Source: an uncultured Eubacterium sp. (lineage in GTDB: Bacteria; Bacillota; Clostridia; Lachnospirales; Lachnospiraceae). From it: DNA of 64,000 nt. The notes under the pieces are model-generated. The model did no database searches. It saw nothing but the letters and a program-made list of their open reading frames with translations, and had not been told where the DNA came from. Below are positions 1 to 8,291 of the stretch, one piece after another. The stretch spans positions 1-64,000 of the forward strand of contig CATLIX010000010.1 of assembly GCA_949959185.1 (NCBI GenBank), read 5' to 3'. Position 1 is the first letter of the stretch. Every line of letters starts with the position of its first letter. Both the position numbers and the translations under genes were made by a program.

Positions 1-67
1 ATTTTATACGGTTTTCGGCCGATAAGCCATCAAAAAACACTATGATTTTATACGGTTTTCGGCCGAT
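1..67. repeat. 23-bp direct repeat at the ilvN 3' end
   Basis: The same 23 bases occur at 1-23 and 45-67, a period of 44 bp. The right copy holds the last codons and stop of ilvN and the left copy lies just after the stop. The repeat contains the palindrome TCGGCCGA. It looks like a local tandem duplication of the gene end. The window starts inside it, so its full extent is unknown. Confidence 0.8.
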
Positions 68-590
68 GGGCCAGACGGAAATACTCTGATCTTCCGGCGC
101 AGGAAGTGCTGATGGACTCAATGGCCACCGCCCCTCCCCGGACAATCTCAATATGTTTATATTTGCTTCTCAGCAAATCAATCAGTTCATTGTTGCGCCG
201 CTCCGTCATTTTACATTCCAGCAGTACGCTGTCTGTGCCGATGTCGGTCACCTCTACCTGAAATACCTGTGCAATCTGGAACAGCTCTGCCTTCTCCGCC
301 ACGGAGCATTCCTTTACTTTTGCAAACAGGATTTCTTTCATATGGATGGGCATATCCGTCAAATCTATGACTTTAATTACTTCCACCATCCGGTTTAACT
401 GTTTCTTAATCTGTTCAAAGGTGATATCGTCGCTGGTAACGCAAATCGTCATGCGGGATACGGTTTCATCTTCCGTGGTTCCCACGGTCAGACTCTGCAG
501 GTTATAGGATTTCCCGGAAAAAAGACCGGAAACCTTGGCCAGCACACCCACCTGGTTTTCCACATACAGTGCAATCCATCTGTTTTTCAT
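48..590 (-). CDS. ilvN: Acetolactate synthase small (regulatory) subunit
   Basis: Regulatory subunit of acetohydroxyacid synthase, the first common step of branched-chain amino acid synthesis; it binds valine for feedback control. Residues 1-75 form the N-terminal ACT domain (ENQVGVLAKVSGLF, then the conserved NLQSLTVG stretch), followed by the C-terminal ALS_ss-type domain. At 180 aa it is slightly longer than the usual 160-175. It starts 15 nt after the ilvB stop with a GGGGGA ribosome-binding site, so the two form one operon. Its last codons and stop lie in a locally duplicated 23-bp sequence, so the C-terminus may have been altered recently. Confidence 0.93.
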   Translation of the reverse strand: MKNRWIALYVENQVGVLAKVSGLFSGKSYNLQSLTVGTTEDETVSRMTICVTSDDITFEQIKKQLNRMVEVIKVIDLTDMPIHMKEILFAKVKECSVAEKAELFQIAQVFQVEVTDIGTDSVLLECKMTERRNNELIDLLRSKYKHIEIVRGGAVAIESISTSCAGRSEYFRLAHRPKTV

Positions 591-605
591 TCCAGTTCCC
601 CCTTC

Positions 606-2330
606 CTATTTCAAAATCATTTCCGTCATGGGATTGCCGCCTTTTACCATGGGCAGCACAATTTCCTCTGCTGCAATCATAAATTCGATTAAGACAGGCA
701 CATTCTGCTCTTTGGCCTTCTCGAATGCAGGGGCAATTTCTTCTTCTTTTGTGACACGAATACCGCAGGCTCCATAACTTTCCGCCAGCTTTACGAAATC
801 CGGCTCGTAGGGGGGGCAGGCCGGATTGGGGCCTTTACAGTCATTGGGGCAGTTTTTCCTCCGCCGCAGGCAGGTGGCTTTGTAGCGCTTGCCATAGAAA
901 AGCTGCTGCATCTGCCGCACCATCCCCAGATAATAATTGTTAAGAATACACACAATTACATTTGCCTCCTGGGTCATGGCAGTGGCCAGTTCCTGCAGAT
1001 TCATCTGCATTCCGCCGTCGCCGGTGATACACACCACCTGATTCTCAGGGCAGCCGATTTTGGCGCCGATGGCCGCCGGAAATCCAAAGCCCATGGTGCC
1101 AAGGCCGCCGGAAGTAATATACTGCTTCTTCTCATTCAGCTCTATGTACTGGGCCGCCCACATCTGGTGCTGGCCCACGTCTGTCACAACAATTCCCTCC
1201 GGGAACTGTTCATTTATCTGCTCCATGATCATCTGGGGCGTCATGCCTTTGTCTCTGCGCATTTCCAGCGGATTTTCCTTATCCCATTCCCGAATCTGAG
1301 CCAGCCATTCTTCCGTATCCTGAGGTTCCGCCCATTCCAGCAGTTTTTCCAGAGCCAGATTTGCGTCCGCAACAATGGGCACGTCCACCACCACATTTCT
1401 GGATATAGCCGCTGTGTCAATGTCCACATGTACAATCTGGGCATTCGGCGCAAATTCATTCAAATCCCCGGTAATCCGGTCATTGAACCTGGTGCCGATG
1501 GAAAACAGCACGTCGCACTGGCCCACCGCAATATTGGCCGCATATTTTCCGTGCATACCGCTGTTGCCGATATAATACGGATGGCCGGTGGGAATGGCCC
1601 CTTTGCCCATAATAGTGGTTACCACCGGTACTCTGGTCTGTTCCACCAGCTTTAACATTTTCTCATTGGCTCTGGCGATATTAACGCCTCCGCCCACCAG
1701 AAACAGAGGTTTCCTGGCAGCTTTCAGCAGCTTGTAACCCTTTTTCAGCTGGCCAATATGAACGCTTTCATTGGGTTTGTATCCGCGTATGGATACGGAT
1801 TTGGGATATTCTCCCGGCCCGGTGGCTGTCTGAATATCTTTTGGCAAATCAATCAGCACCGGCCCCGGTTTTCCGGTTCTGGCAATATGAAAGGCCATTT
1901 TCAGAATCTTCCCCAAATCCTTCCGGTCGCGCACTGTCACACCGTATTTAGTGATACTGCGGGTCATACCTACAATATCCACCTCCTGAAAGGCGTCATT
2001 TCCAATGAGATTCAACGGTACCTGCCCGGTAATACATACCAGCGGAATGTTATCGTAATGGGCGTCTGCAAGACCCGTAATCACGTTGGTGGCTCCCGGA
2101 CCGCTGGTTACCACGCAAACCCCCACGGTACCCGTGGCTTTCGCATAGCCCTCCGCTTCGTGAATCAGCCCCTGCTCATGCCTGGGCAGTACCAGTTCAA
2201 TTTCTTCATGTTTATATAATTCATCCAGAATATCTGTTACCATGCCGCCGGGATAACCGAACACGGTGTCAATCCCTTCTTCCAGCAATGCTTTTACAAA
2301 TAATTTTCTTCCTGTTATATCCATCGCCAT
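606..2330 (-). CDS. ilvB: Acetolactate synthase large (catalytic) subunit
   Basis: ThDP-dependent catalytic subunit that condenses pyruvate with pyruvate or 2-oxobutyrate. The N-terminal ThDP Pyr domain has GYPGG and the catalytic Glu in LPRHEQG. A central FAD-type domain follows, then the C-terminal ThDP-binding domain with GDGGMQMN and NNYYLGMVRQ. A Cys-rich insert near residue 485 (CLRRRKNCPNDCKG) precedes the final helix. An upstream GTG would add three residues, but AGAGGTG sits about 6 nt before the internal ATG at 2330, so I take that start. At 574 aa the length is normal. Cotranscribed with ilvN. Only 76 bp separate it from the start of the AEC transporter's stop, with no attenuator visible there. 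Confidence 0.95.
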   Translation of the reverse strand: MAMDITGRKLFVKALLEEGIDTVFGYPGGMVTDILDELYKHEEIELVLPRHEQGLIHEAEGYAKATGTVGVCVVTSGPGATNVITGLADAHYDNIPLVCITGQVPLNLIGNDAFQEVDIVGMTRSITKYGVTVRDRKDLGKILKMAFHIARTGKPGPVLIDLPKDIQTATGPGEYPKSVSIRGYKPNESVHIGQLKKGYKLLKAARKPLFLVGGGVNIARANEKMLKLVEQTRVPVVTTIMGKGAIPTGHPYYIGNSGMHGKYAANIAVGQCDVLFSIGTRFNDRITGDLNEFAPNAQIVHVDIDTAAISRNVVVDVPIVADANLALEKLLEWAEPQDTEEWLAQIREWDKENPLEMRRDKGMTPQMIMEQINEQFPEGIVVTDVGQHQMWAAQYIELNEKKQYITSGGLGTMGFGFPAAIGAKIGCPENQVVCITGDGGMQMNLQELATAMTQEANVIVCILNNYYLGMVRQMQQLFYGKRYKATCLRRRKNCPNDCKGPNPACPPYEPDFVKLAESYGACGIRVTKEEEIAPAFEKAKEQNVPVLIEFMIAAEEIVLPMVKGGNPMTEMILK

Positions 2331-2415
2331 AAGATTCACCTCTGTCTTAATTTATAGTATCCGCTCTATTGTAACAGAAATCTTTCATTTGGGAAAGTGT
2401 CATTCTTCACGAAAT

Positions 2416-3366
2416 TTAAATATACCCCAGCGTCTTTAACAGAAAAATCCATCCGGTCAGGGTAAAAGACGCCAGCAGCGTGGTGGCTACCACCACACTG
2501 GCCGTCAGCGTTCCGTCATTGCTCATATTTTTTGCCATAATATAGCAGCTTGGGGTAGTGGGAGAAGCCAGCATAATCAGAATCCCAATCAGTTTTTCTC
2601 CTTCAAAGCCCAGCACCAGAGCAACCGGCACAAATACCGCAGGCTGCGCCGCCAGTTTTATCAGGGAAGCCGCCAGCGTAGGTTTCAGTTTTGTCAGAGC
2701 CTTTTTTCCTTCAAAGCCTGCACCCAGCGTAACCAGCGCCAGAGGCGTGGCCATCTGAGCCACATTGTTTATGGTTTTATCCACCATCACCGGAAACTGA
2801 ATCCTTCCCAGTGAAATCAGAAGCCCCAGGAAAATACTTATTATGATGGGATTTTTCAGAATATTGATACAGGCCTCCCGGATTTTTGCTTTTTTATCTG
2901 TATTCTGATTCTGCTGTCCCTCAAAAGTCAGTACGATTACAGAATAAATATTGTAGAGGGGCACTGCCCCCACAATCATCAGGGGGCCCATGGCGGACTG
3001 TCCGTAGATATTCTGGATGAAAGCGAGGCCCATCACCGCCGCACTGCTGCGGAAAGAGGCCTGTACAAAGGCCCCCGTCATATACCGGTCTTTCAGAAAC
3101 AGTCTGGTTCCGGCCCAGATGAGCCAGAAACAGGCAGAACTGGCCAGCGCACAGAACAGTACATAATGCAAATCGAATACAGCCCGGATATCCACGGAAG
3201 AAATATCCCGCAGCAGCAATACGGGCAGGGTTACCTGAAAATTAAACTTATTTGCCACCGTCACAAAATTATCATTCAGCATTCCGGTCTGCCTGAGTCC
3301 CCAGCCCAGCACCATCACCAGAAAAATGGGAATGGTCACGTTGAGGCTGAACATAAAATTACTCAT
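2416..3366 (-). CDS. AEC (auxin efflux carrier) family transporter
   Basis: Integral membrane permease of about ten hydrophobic helices in two five-helix bundles. Family hallmarks include the N-terminal NVTIPIFLVMVLGWGLRQ helix and the helix-breaking stretch LASPTTPSCYIMAKN near residue 265. Members export malate, other carboxylates or amino acids; the substrate cannot be read from sequence. The start is 2 nt after the folA stop, with AGAGGCGGA as ribosome-binding site, so it is translationally linked to folA. It ends 86 bp before the ilvB start. Confidence 0.9.
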   Translation of the reverse strand: MSNFMFSLNVTIPIFLVMVLGWGLRQTGMLNDNFVTVANKFNFQVTLPVLLLRDISSVDIRAVFDLHYVLFCALASSACFWLIWAGTRLFLKDRYMTGAFVQASFRSSAAVMGLAFIQNIYGQSAMGPLMIVGAVPLYNIYSVIVLTFEGQQNQNTDKKAKIREACINILKNPIIISIFLGLLISLGRIQFPVMVDKTINNVAQMATPLALVTLGAGFEGKKALTKLKPTLAASLIKLAAQPAVFVPVALVLGFEGEKLIGILIMLASPTTPSCYIMAKNMSNDGTLTASVVVATTLLASFTLTGWIFLLKTLGYI

Positions 3367-3367
3367 T

Positions 3368-3871
3368 TTATTCCGCCTCTTTTATCTTTTTCTCATATTT
3401 CAGAAAATAATATTCCAGATCAAAATACGTCTGTTCCTCGCTGTCCGCCGCCAGTTCCCATTCCTCTCTCTCGTCCAGATTCGGGAACCATGCGTCCGCC
3501 CGATATTCATAATCAATTTTCGTAATATAAGCCGTATCGCACAAATCCGCCATTTGCCGGTAAACACTTTCCCCGCCCGCTATATAGACGTCCCGGCTGT
3601 CATACTGTTTCAGTTCTTCCAGAAGCTCTTCCATACTGTGCGCCACCTGAGCCCCTTTCACCTGAAACTCCCGGTTAGATGTGAGCACAATATTCGTCCT
3701 GTTTTTCAATGGCTGGCCGCCAGGAAAGGTTTCCAGCGTCTTCCTGCCCACCACCACCACTTTTCCCGTGGTCATTTTCTGAAACGATTTCATATCTTCC
3801 GGAATCCGCACCAACAGCTTATTGTCCATGCCGATGGCCCAGTTTTTATCCACTGCCGCAATTAAATTCAT
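3368..3871 (-). CDS. folA: Dihydrofolate reductase
   Basis: Reduces dihydrofolate to tetrahydrofolate with NADPH. The N-terminal AVDKNWAIGMDNKL is the substrate and Met20-loop region. VVVGRKTLETFPG is the NADPH-binding segment and VYIAGGESVYRQ the nucleotide-binding glycine motif. At 167 aa it is full length. It follows thyA by 43 bp on the same strand. The pairing is functional, because thymidylate synthase generates the dihydrofolate that this enzyme recycles. Confidence 0.95.
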   Translation of the reverse strand: MNLIAAVDKNWAIGMDNKLLVRIPEDMKSFQKMTTGKVVVVGRKTLETFPGGQPLKNRTNIVLTSNREFQVKGAQVAHSMEELLEELKQYDSRDVYIAGGESVYRQMADLCDTAYITKIDYEYRADAWFPNLDEREEWELAADSEEQTYFDLEYYFLKYEKKIKEAE

Positions 3872-3914
3872 AGCCTGTCCTCCTGTCCAAATCAGTTAAA
3901 CTCCATGGGAAATC

Positions 3915-4763
3915 CTAAACTGCCACGGGAATATCCGTAATCTGGGGCCCTGTCACATAATGCTCCAGCCTGACGTCATCCCTGGTAAATTCATAGAAAT
4001 CCTTCACCTCCGGATTCAGCCAGAATTTCGGCGCCGGATAAGTATCCCGTGTAATCAGCTCCCGTACCAGCGGAATATGCCTGTCATAAATATGGGCGTC
4101 TGCAATCACATGAACCAGTTCCCCGGCTTCCATATCGCAGACCTGTGCCAGCATATGCATAAGCACCGCATACTGGCACACATTCCAGTTATTGGCCGTC
4201 AGCACATCCTGAGAACGCTGATTTAACACTGCATTCAGGGTCATCTTCTCCTGCCCCGGCTTCTGAGTCACATTAAAGGTCATGCTGTAGGCACAGGGAT
4301 AGAGATTCATCTCGCTCAAATCCTGATGGACATAGAGATTTGTCAGAATCCTCCGGCTGTAGGGATTATGCTTCAAATCATAAATGACCCGGTCTACCTG
4401 GTCCATCATACCTTCTCTGTACCGATGTTTTACTCCCATCTGATAGCCGTATGCCTTTCCAATGGAGCCTGTCTCATCTGCCCATTCATCCCAGATATGA
4501 CTGTTCAAATCTCTAATATTATTGGATTTCTTCTGCCAGATCCAGAGCATTTCATCGGTACAGCTCTTAATGGCAGTTCTGCGCAGGGTAATTGCCGGAA
4601 ATTCTCTGGACAGGTCATAGCGATTAACTACGCCGAATTTTTTAATGGTATAGGCGCTGACTCCATCCTCCCAGCGGGGACGCACCTTTTCACCCTCCGT
4701 ACTGAAGCCGTTGTCCAGAATATCCCGGCACATTTCTATAAAGATATGATCTGCCAAACTCAT
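3915..4763 (-). CDS. thyA: Thymidylate synthase
   Basis: Methylates dUMP to dTMP using methylene-tetrahydrofolate. Recognisable parts are the folate/dUMP Arg segment YSRRILTNLY, the catalytic Cys in YPCAYSM, QRSQDVLTANNWN and the C-terminal HYVTGPQI region. The residue after the catalytic Cys is Ala instead of the His of the E. coli type. Translation could open at 4826, but AAGGAG lies 7 nt before the ATG at 4763, which also matches the family N-terminus, giving 282 aa. First gene of a thyA-folA-AEC transcription unit, divergent from the small membrane gene at 4929. Confidence 0.93.
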   Translation of the reverse strand: MSLADHIFIEMCRDILDNGFSTEGEKVRPRWEDGVSAYTIKKFGVVNRYDLSREFPAITLRRTAIKSCTDEMLWIWQKKSNNIRDLNSHIWDEWADETGSIGKAYGYQMGVKHRYREGMMDQVDRVIYDLKHNPYSRRILTNLYVHQDLSEMNLYPCAYSMTFNVTQKPGQEKMTLNAVLNQRSQDVLTANNWNVCQYAVLMHMLAQVCDMEAGELVHVIADAHIYDRHIPLVRELITRDTYPAPKFWLNPEVKDFYEFTRDDVRLEHYVTGPQITDIPVAV

Positions 4764-4928
4764 TGCTTTCTCCTTGTTTTTGTATAGTTTTCCTCTTGCC
4801 TGAATCATCATAACATAATTTTTCATTTTTTTGTATTTTTTTAAGATTTTTTCACAAAAATGGTGTATACTGTAGAAGATTAAAAGCTGACAGACAGCTC
4901 ATTTAATAAAATTACAAGGAGAATAATT

Positions 4929-5189
4929 ATGAGCCAGAAAAAAGTAGACCGATATAAGGAAGAAAAAGCCAACCGGAAGAAAATCATGAAACGGGAGAAA
5001 ATGAAACGCACAGCCCTTACCATAAGCAGTACCATAGTGGGCGTTGCCATTGTCGGATGGCTGGGATATTCCGCATTCGGATATTTCCATAAAGAAGATA
5101 AAAAGACTCCCTCCCAGACGGAGGTTGATTTAAGCGCATTAAATGAATACATGAGCGGCCTGTATACGGAAGAAGCATCCGCTGAATAA
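4929..5189 (+). CDS. Small single-pass membrane protein, function unknown
   Basis: An 86-residue protein with a highly basic N-terminus (residues 1-28, many Lys/Arg), one transmembrane helix at about 29-52 (LTISSTIVGVAIVGWLGYSA) and an acidic 30-residue tail. The charge pattern predicts an N-in, C-out topology. ACAAGGAG 8 nt before the ATG and a strong terminator at 5201 make it a real single-gene unit. A TATACT at 4866-4871 is a plausible -10 box. I do not recognise a family. Confidence 0.7.
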   Translation: MSQKKVDRYKEEKANRKKIMKREKMKRTALTISSTIVGVAIVGWLGYSAFGYFHKEDKKTPSQTEVDLSALNEYMSGLYTEEASAE

Positions 5190-5200
5190 GAAACCATGGA

Positions 5201-5244
5201 AAACAGGAGCTTTCACTCAGGAAATCCGGTGAAAGCTCCTGTTT
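5201..5244. terminator. Bidirectional intrinsic terminator
   Basis: Perfect 16-bp stem with arms at 5201-5216 and 5229-5244 and a 12-nt loop. It has a T-run on the plus side and A-run symmetry on the other. It lies between the convergent small membrane gene and the methyltransferase and can serve both. Confidence 0.9.
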
Positions 5245-5249
5245 TTCAG

Positions 5250-6011
5250 TTATTTCCTGGCAACCAGAAGAAAACGGTGAATTTTTCCCTCTATCACGCC
5301 TTCCCGTTCCAGCAGTTCCTGGGCACGATACAGATTTTCCTGACAACCTCTTACATTAAAACCAGGAAATTCCCAGGGTATTACACGGGCAAACCAGACA
5401 AGGGCCCCCACATCCCGGAACTTTATGGGACGAAAGGCTTCCTCCGCCCTTATAATAGTAAGGCCCGCTTCCCGGAACTCCTGTTCTGCTATACACAGAT
5501 ACTGTTTGGGAAATGGAAGTTCCGGCACATCATCAAGCAATAATTCCACCAGTTCCCGGTCATTTTCCGCACCTACCTGTTCGGTAATAAATATGCCTCC
5601 ATCTTTTAACAGCCGTGATGTTTCTGCCGGATGAAAGCTGCCGTGCCGGTTGAGAATCAAATCAAAACTCCCGTCGCCAAAGGGCAGCCTGCCGCCGCCA
5701 TCCGCCTCCCTGAAATCAATGCCCAGAGGCAGTAATTTCTCTTTACATAACTCCACATTGGGCGGATAATTCTCCGTAGCCGCCAGATTACAGCAGGGAT
5801 GATTCAGAGATAAGAGAAATTCCCCACCCCCTGTTTCAACATCCAGCAGCTTCTGCTCAGGTCTCCTATAATGTCTGACAATCTCTCTGTAATTCCAGGG
5901 CAAATCCTGTTCTTCTTCGTATCTCCCGCTGATGTGGGAAAAATCCCAGCCATGGATATGGGCCTGTTCTTCTTCCTGCAGCCATAATTTTAAATATGTT
6001 TCTTTTTCCAT
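5250..6011 (-). CDS. Class I SAM-dependent methyltransferase
   Basis: Rossmann-fold methyltransferase. Motif I is LLDVETGGGEFLLSL (residues about 55-69), followed by an acidic motif II region and FGDGSFDLILNRHGSFH as motif IV. The C-terminal half (FRDVGALVWFARVIPWEFPGF) resembles methyltransferases of small molecules or rRNA, but the substrate is not identifiable. The start at 6011 has AAGGAG 10 nt upstream; the longer frame to 6113 lacks a site. Length 253 aa. It ends against a shared terminator. Confidence 0.85.
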   Translation of the reverse strand: MEKETYLKLWLQEEEQAHIHGWDFSHISGRYEEEQDLPWNYREIVRHYRRPEQKLLDVETGGGEFLLSLNHPCCNLAATENYPPNVELCKEKLLPLGIDFREADGGGRLPFGDGSFDLILNRHGSFHPAETSRLLKDGGIFITEQVGAENDRELVELLLDDVPELPFPKQYLCIAEQEFREAGLTIIRAEEAFRPIKFRDVGALVWFARVIPWEFPGFNVRGCQENLYRAQELLEREGVIEGKIHRFLLVARK

Positions 6012-6166
6012 CTTTTTCCTGCTCCTTTTCGCATATGAGATTTTCCACGATTCGGTGCAGCTTCCTGATAACACAACAATCCCCCGATGCAACCTGTTAT
6101 CAGGCTCTGTCACTGCACCGGGTATTTATCTCGCATGGCATTCATTACTGTCACCTCTTTCTTTTC

Positions 6167-6346
6167 TTAATCAATGATTAAATTCTCAGTTACAACCCCA
6201 AGGGCTTCCAGTTTAGCTTTCGCTTTACGAAGCTGGTTGGATAATTCTTTATCTTTATCCTCTGCTTTTTGAATCCTCTGTAAATCTGTGTAAATATCAA
6301 TCATAATTGCCGCCTGCTCTTTTTCTGTCATTTCCAAACCCTCCAT
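6167..6346 (-). CDS. Small coiled-coil protein, function unknown
   Basis: About 59 residues, almost entirely helical and charged (IQKAEDKDKELSNQLRKAKAKLEALG), which predicts a short coiled coil. AAAGGAG lies 10 nt before the ATG at 6346. A second start at 6331 (MTEKEQ) has GGAGG 8 nt upstream and is equally possible. No family recognised. The neighbouring tRNA is transcribed toward it but has its own terminator in between. Confidence 0.55.
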   Translation of the reverse strand: MEGLEMTEKEQAAIMIDIYTDLQRIQKAEDKDKELSNQLRKAKAKLEALGVVTENLIID

Positions 6347-6474
6347 CTTTCTGATTCTCCTTTCATCAGATTTACCTGCCCATCCGAGCATACTGTCATA
6401 TCATTATCAGTTACCTGTTTGTATCATAAAAATATGGCTTATATTTGTCAATATATGTATCAAATTTTATCAAA

Positions 6475-6525
6475 AACAGCCGCAAACCCCGATTTTATCG
6501 AAAAATCCTTACGTTTGCGGCTGTT
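6475..6525 (-). terminator. Intrinsic terminator of the tRNA-Gly gene
   Basis: Arms at 6475-6487 and 6513-6525 form a perfect 13-bp stem (AACAGCCGCAAAC). In the minus direction a T-run follows, 10 nt after the tRNA 3' end. Confidence 0.85.
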
Positions 6526-6534
6526 ATCCGTAAA

Positions 6535-6607
6535 AGCGATAGACGGGGCTCGAACCCGCGGTCTCGACCTTGGCAAGGTCGCGCGTTACCAACTACGCCA
6601 CTATCGC
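6535..6607 (-). tRNA. tRNA-Gly (anticodon GCC)
   Basis: On the minus strand the acceptor arms GCGATAG/CTATCGC pair perfectly. The anticodon stem is CGACC/GGTCG around loop TTGCCAA (anticodon GCC), and the T-arm is GCGGG-TTCGAGC-CCCGT. The discriminator is U73, as in bacterial tRNA-Gly. No CCA is encoded. A hairpin terminator follows immediately. Confidence 0.95.
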
Positions 6608-6705
6608 ATGTCATAGATGATACTATAAATTTCCTTTTTTGTCAATAGCATATTTTCCTTTTTTCTCTCATATAGTAATTCAAAGAGAGATTAAGGAGGA
6701 ATCCT

Positions 6706-7146
6706 GTGAGTTCAAAAACCAAAATTGTTGTTCTGCATCTAAAAGAAGTGGTCTATACAGCTATTTTCGCCGTGCTTGGAATTCTGCTGATTTTACTGCT
6801 GATTTTTATGTTCCTGCCGGATAACAAATCCAGGGATACGGAAGAAACCATGAAATATACGGCGGGGGTCTATACTTCCTCCATACAATTAAATGACAAC
6901 GCCATAGATGTGGAAGTTGTGGTGGATGACAGCCACATCAATTCCATCACGCTGGTAAATCTGGACGAAGCCACTGCCGCCATGTATCCTCTGATGCAGC
7001 CTGCTCTGGATAACCTTACCAGACAGATTTACGAGAAACAGTCTCTGGAAAATATTTCCTATGGAGATGACAATCAATATACCTCCATGGTACTGCTGAA
7101 CGCAATTCAGACAGCTCTGGATAAAGCAGCCTACATAGAAGAATAA
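6706..7146 (+). CDS. Membrane-anchored FMN-binding-domain-like protein
   Basis: Residues 15-38 form one transmembrane helix. The extracytoplasmic part (about 50-146) follows the FMN-binding fold pattern: GVYTSSIQLNDNAIDVEV, then VDDSHINSITLV, and a C-terminal LNAIQTALDKA helix. The flavin-attachment segment that normally reads SGAT-x-TS is here YGDDNQYTS, so covalent FMN attachment is doubtful. GTG start preceded by AAGGAGG 7 nt upstream. Monocistronic, ending at the terminator at 7192. The role is unknown; family members sit in redox or electron-transfer complexes. Confidence 0.7.
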   Translation: MSSKTKIVVLHLKEVVYTAIFAVLGILLILLLIFMFLPDNKSRDTEETMKYTAGVYTSSIQLNDNAIDVEVVVDDSHINSITLVNLDEATAAMYPLMQPALDNLTRQIYEKQSLENISYGDDNQYTSMVLLNAIQTALDKAAYIEE

Positions 7147-7191
7147 TTACACTGCCACAGCCGTTCTGCCCCGAAAGGCTCCATAGTCCGA

Positions 7192-7237
7192 AAAAGGAAC
7201 AGCCGCCATATTGTAACATATGACTGCTGTTCCTTTT
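7192..7237. terminator. Bidirectional intrinsic terminator
   Basis: Perfect 12-bp arms at 7192-7203 and 7226-7237 (AAAAGGAACAGC) with A/T ends on both sides, between the convergent FMN-binding-like gene and degV. Confidence 0.85.
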
Positions 7238-7252
7238 CATATGCCGGTTCTG

Positions 7253-8092
7253 TTACACTGCCATGATAATGCCGCCGTCATTGGCATACATGCTGCTGAT
7301 TCCCGCAGTATCTATCACAAATATTTCCTTAAATTCTGCCAGCTTCCGCACCTTCTCTGCCGCTTCTTCCGCTCTTTTCAGACAGTTACAGTGGGAAATT
7401 GCAAATATTTTATCCTGTGGGTTCACTGTTTTGGAAAGCAGATCGTGAATCATTTTGTCCACTGCCTTTCCAATCCCCCGCGCCTGGCCAATCTGGCAGA
7501 TGGCTCCCTCTGCAGTTCCGGCCATTACCGGCTTAATATTCAGTGCTCCTGCCACAAATGCCTTCATATTGCTCAGTCTTCCATTCTTCCGGAGAGTCTC
7601 CAGGTTCTCCAGCACAAAGGAAGTATTCATTCCTGTAATAAATGCTTCCACCTTTTCCACCACTTCTTCAAAGGCCAGTCCTCTTTCCTCATATTCCTGA
7701 ATCTTCATGGCAATCAGCGTTTCGCCCACAGAAGCAGATCTGGAGTCAAACACATGAATCTGTTTTTCTCCCTTTTCTTCCAGATACAGTTTACGGCCGA
7801 TTTCAGCGCTGTTATATGAGCCGCTAAGCTGAGAAGAAAGGGTAACTGCATAAACATGTCCGGCTTCACAGTCAAAGGCCGACATATACCGTTCCGGCGA
7901 AGGACAGGTTGATTTGGGACTGTTGGGGCTTGCCGCCACCCGTCTTAAGAAATCAGCCTGATCAAAAGTTTCATCATCCACAATCCGGTAATCATCCACA
8001 AACATTTCCAGAGGCACATTTTCAAAATGTCCGCTCTCTTTCAGCTTCCCCGGCAGCTCCCCGCAACTGTCCACTACAATTTTATAGTTCAT
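7253..8092 (-). CDS. DegV family fatty-acid-binding protein
   Basis: Two-domain DegV/FakB fold of 279 aa. The N-terminal segment IVVDSCGELP contains the family's D-S motif. TCPSPERYMSAF and VTLSSQLSGSYNSAEI are the hallmark fatty-acid head-group motifs, and the C-terminal domain has KPVMAGTAEG and SHCNCLKRAEEA. Members present bound fatty acids to the kinase FakA; no fakA is in the window. The intergenic region upstream carries an imperfect inverted repeat (8184-8190/8197-8203) that could be an operator. Confidence 0.92.
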   Translation of the reverse strand: MNYKIVVDSCGELPGKLKESGHFENVPLEMFVDDYRIVDDETFDQADFLRRVAASPNSPKSTCPSPERYMSAFDCEAGHVYAVTLSSQLSGSYNSAEIGRKLYLEEKGEKQIHVFDSRSASVGETLIAMKIQEYEERGLAFEEVVEKVEAFITGMNTSFVLENLETLRKNGRLSNMKAFVAGALNIKPVMAGTAEGAICQIGQARGIGKAVDKMIHDLLSKTVNPQDKIFAISHCNCLKRAEEAAEKVRKLAEFKEIFVIDTAGISSMYANDGGIIMAV

Positions 8093-8241
8093 GTCTTTCC
8101 TCCTGATATAGTATCATTCCACGCAATATTCGACATTTAATATGGTTTTCTAATATTTCCATTGTCATTTTATGTGGTTTTCAATACTACTTTATAGTAG
8201 CATAAATATCAGGTTTTGAAAAGCCCTATTTTACGCAAAAA

Positions 8242-8282
8242 GGAGTGTCAGAAAAGAACTCAGGATTTCTCTCTGACACTCC
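8242..8282 (-). terminator. Intrinsic terminator after the transglutaminase gene
   Basis: Perfect 11-bp arms GGAGTGTCAGA at 8242-8252 and 8272-8282, followed in the minus direction by TTTTTGCG. Confidence 0.85.
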
Positions 8283-8291
8283 GGCTCAGAA

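Noticed and set aside
2340..2415. Branched-chain T-box or leader peptide before ilvB
   Set aside because: The gap is only 76 bp, with no T-box sequence, terminator or leader frame.
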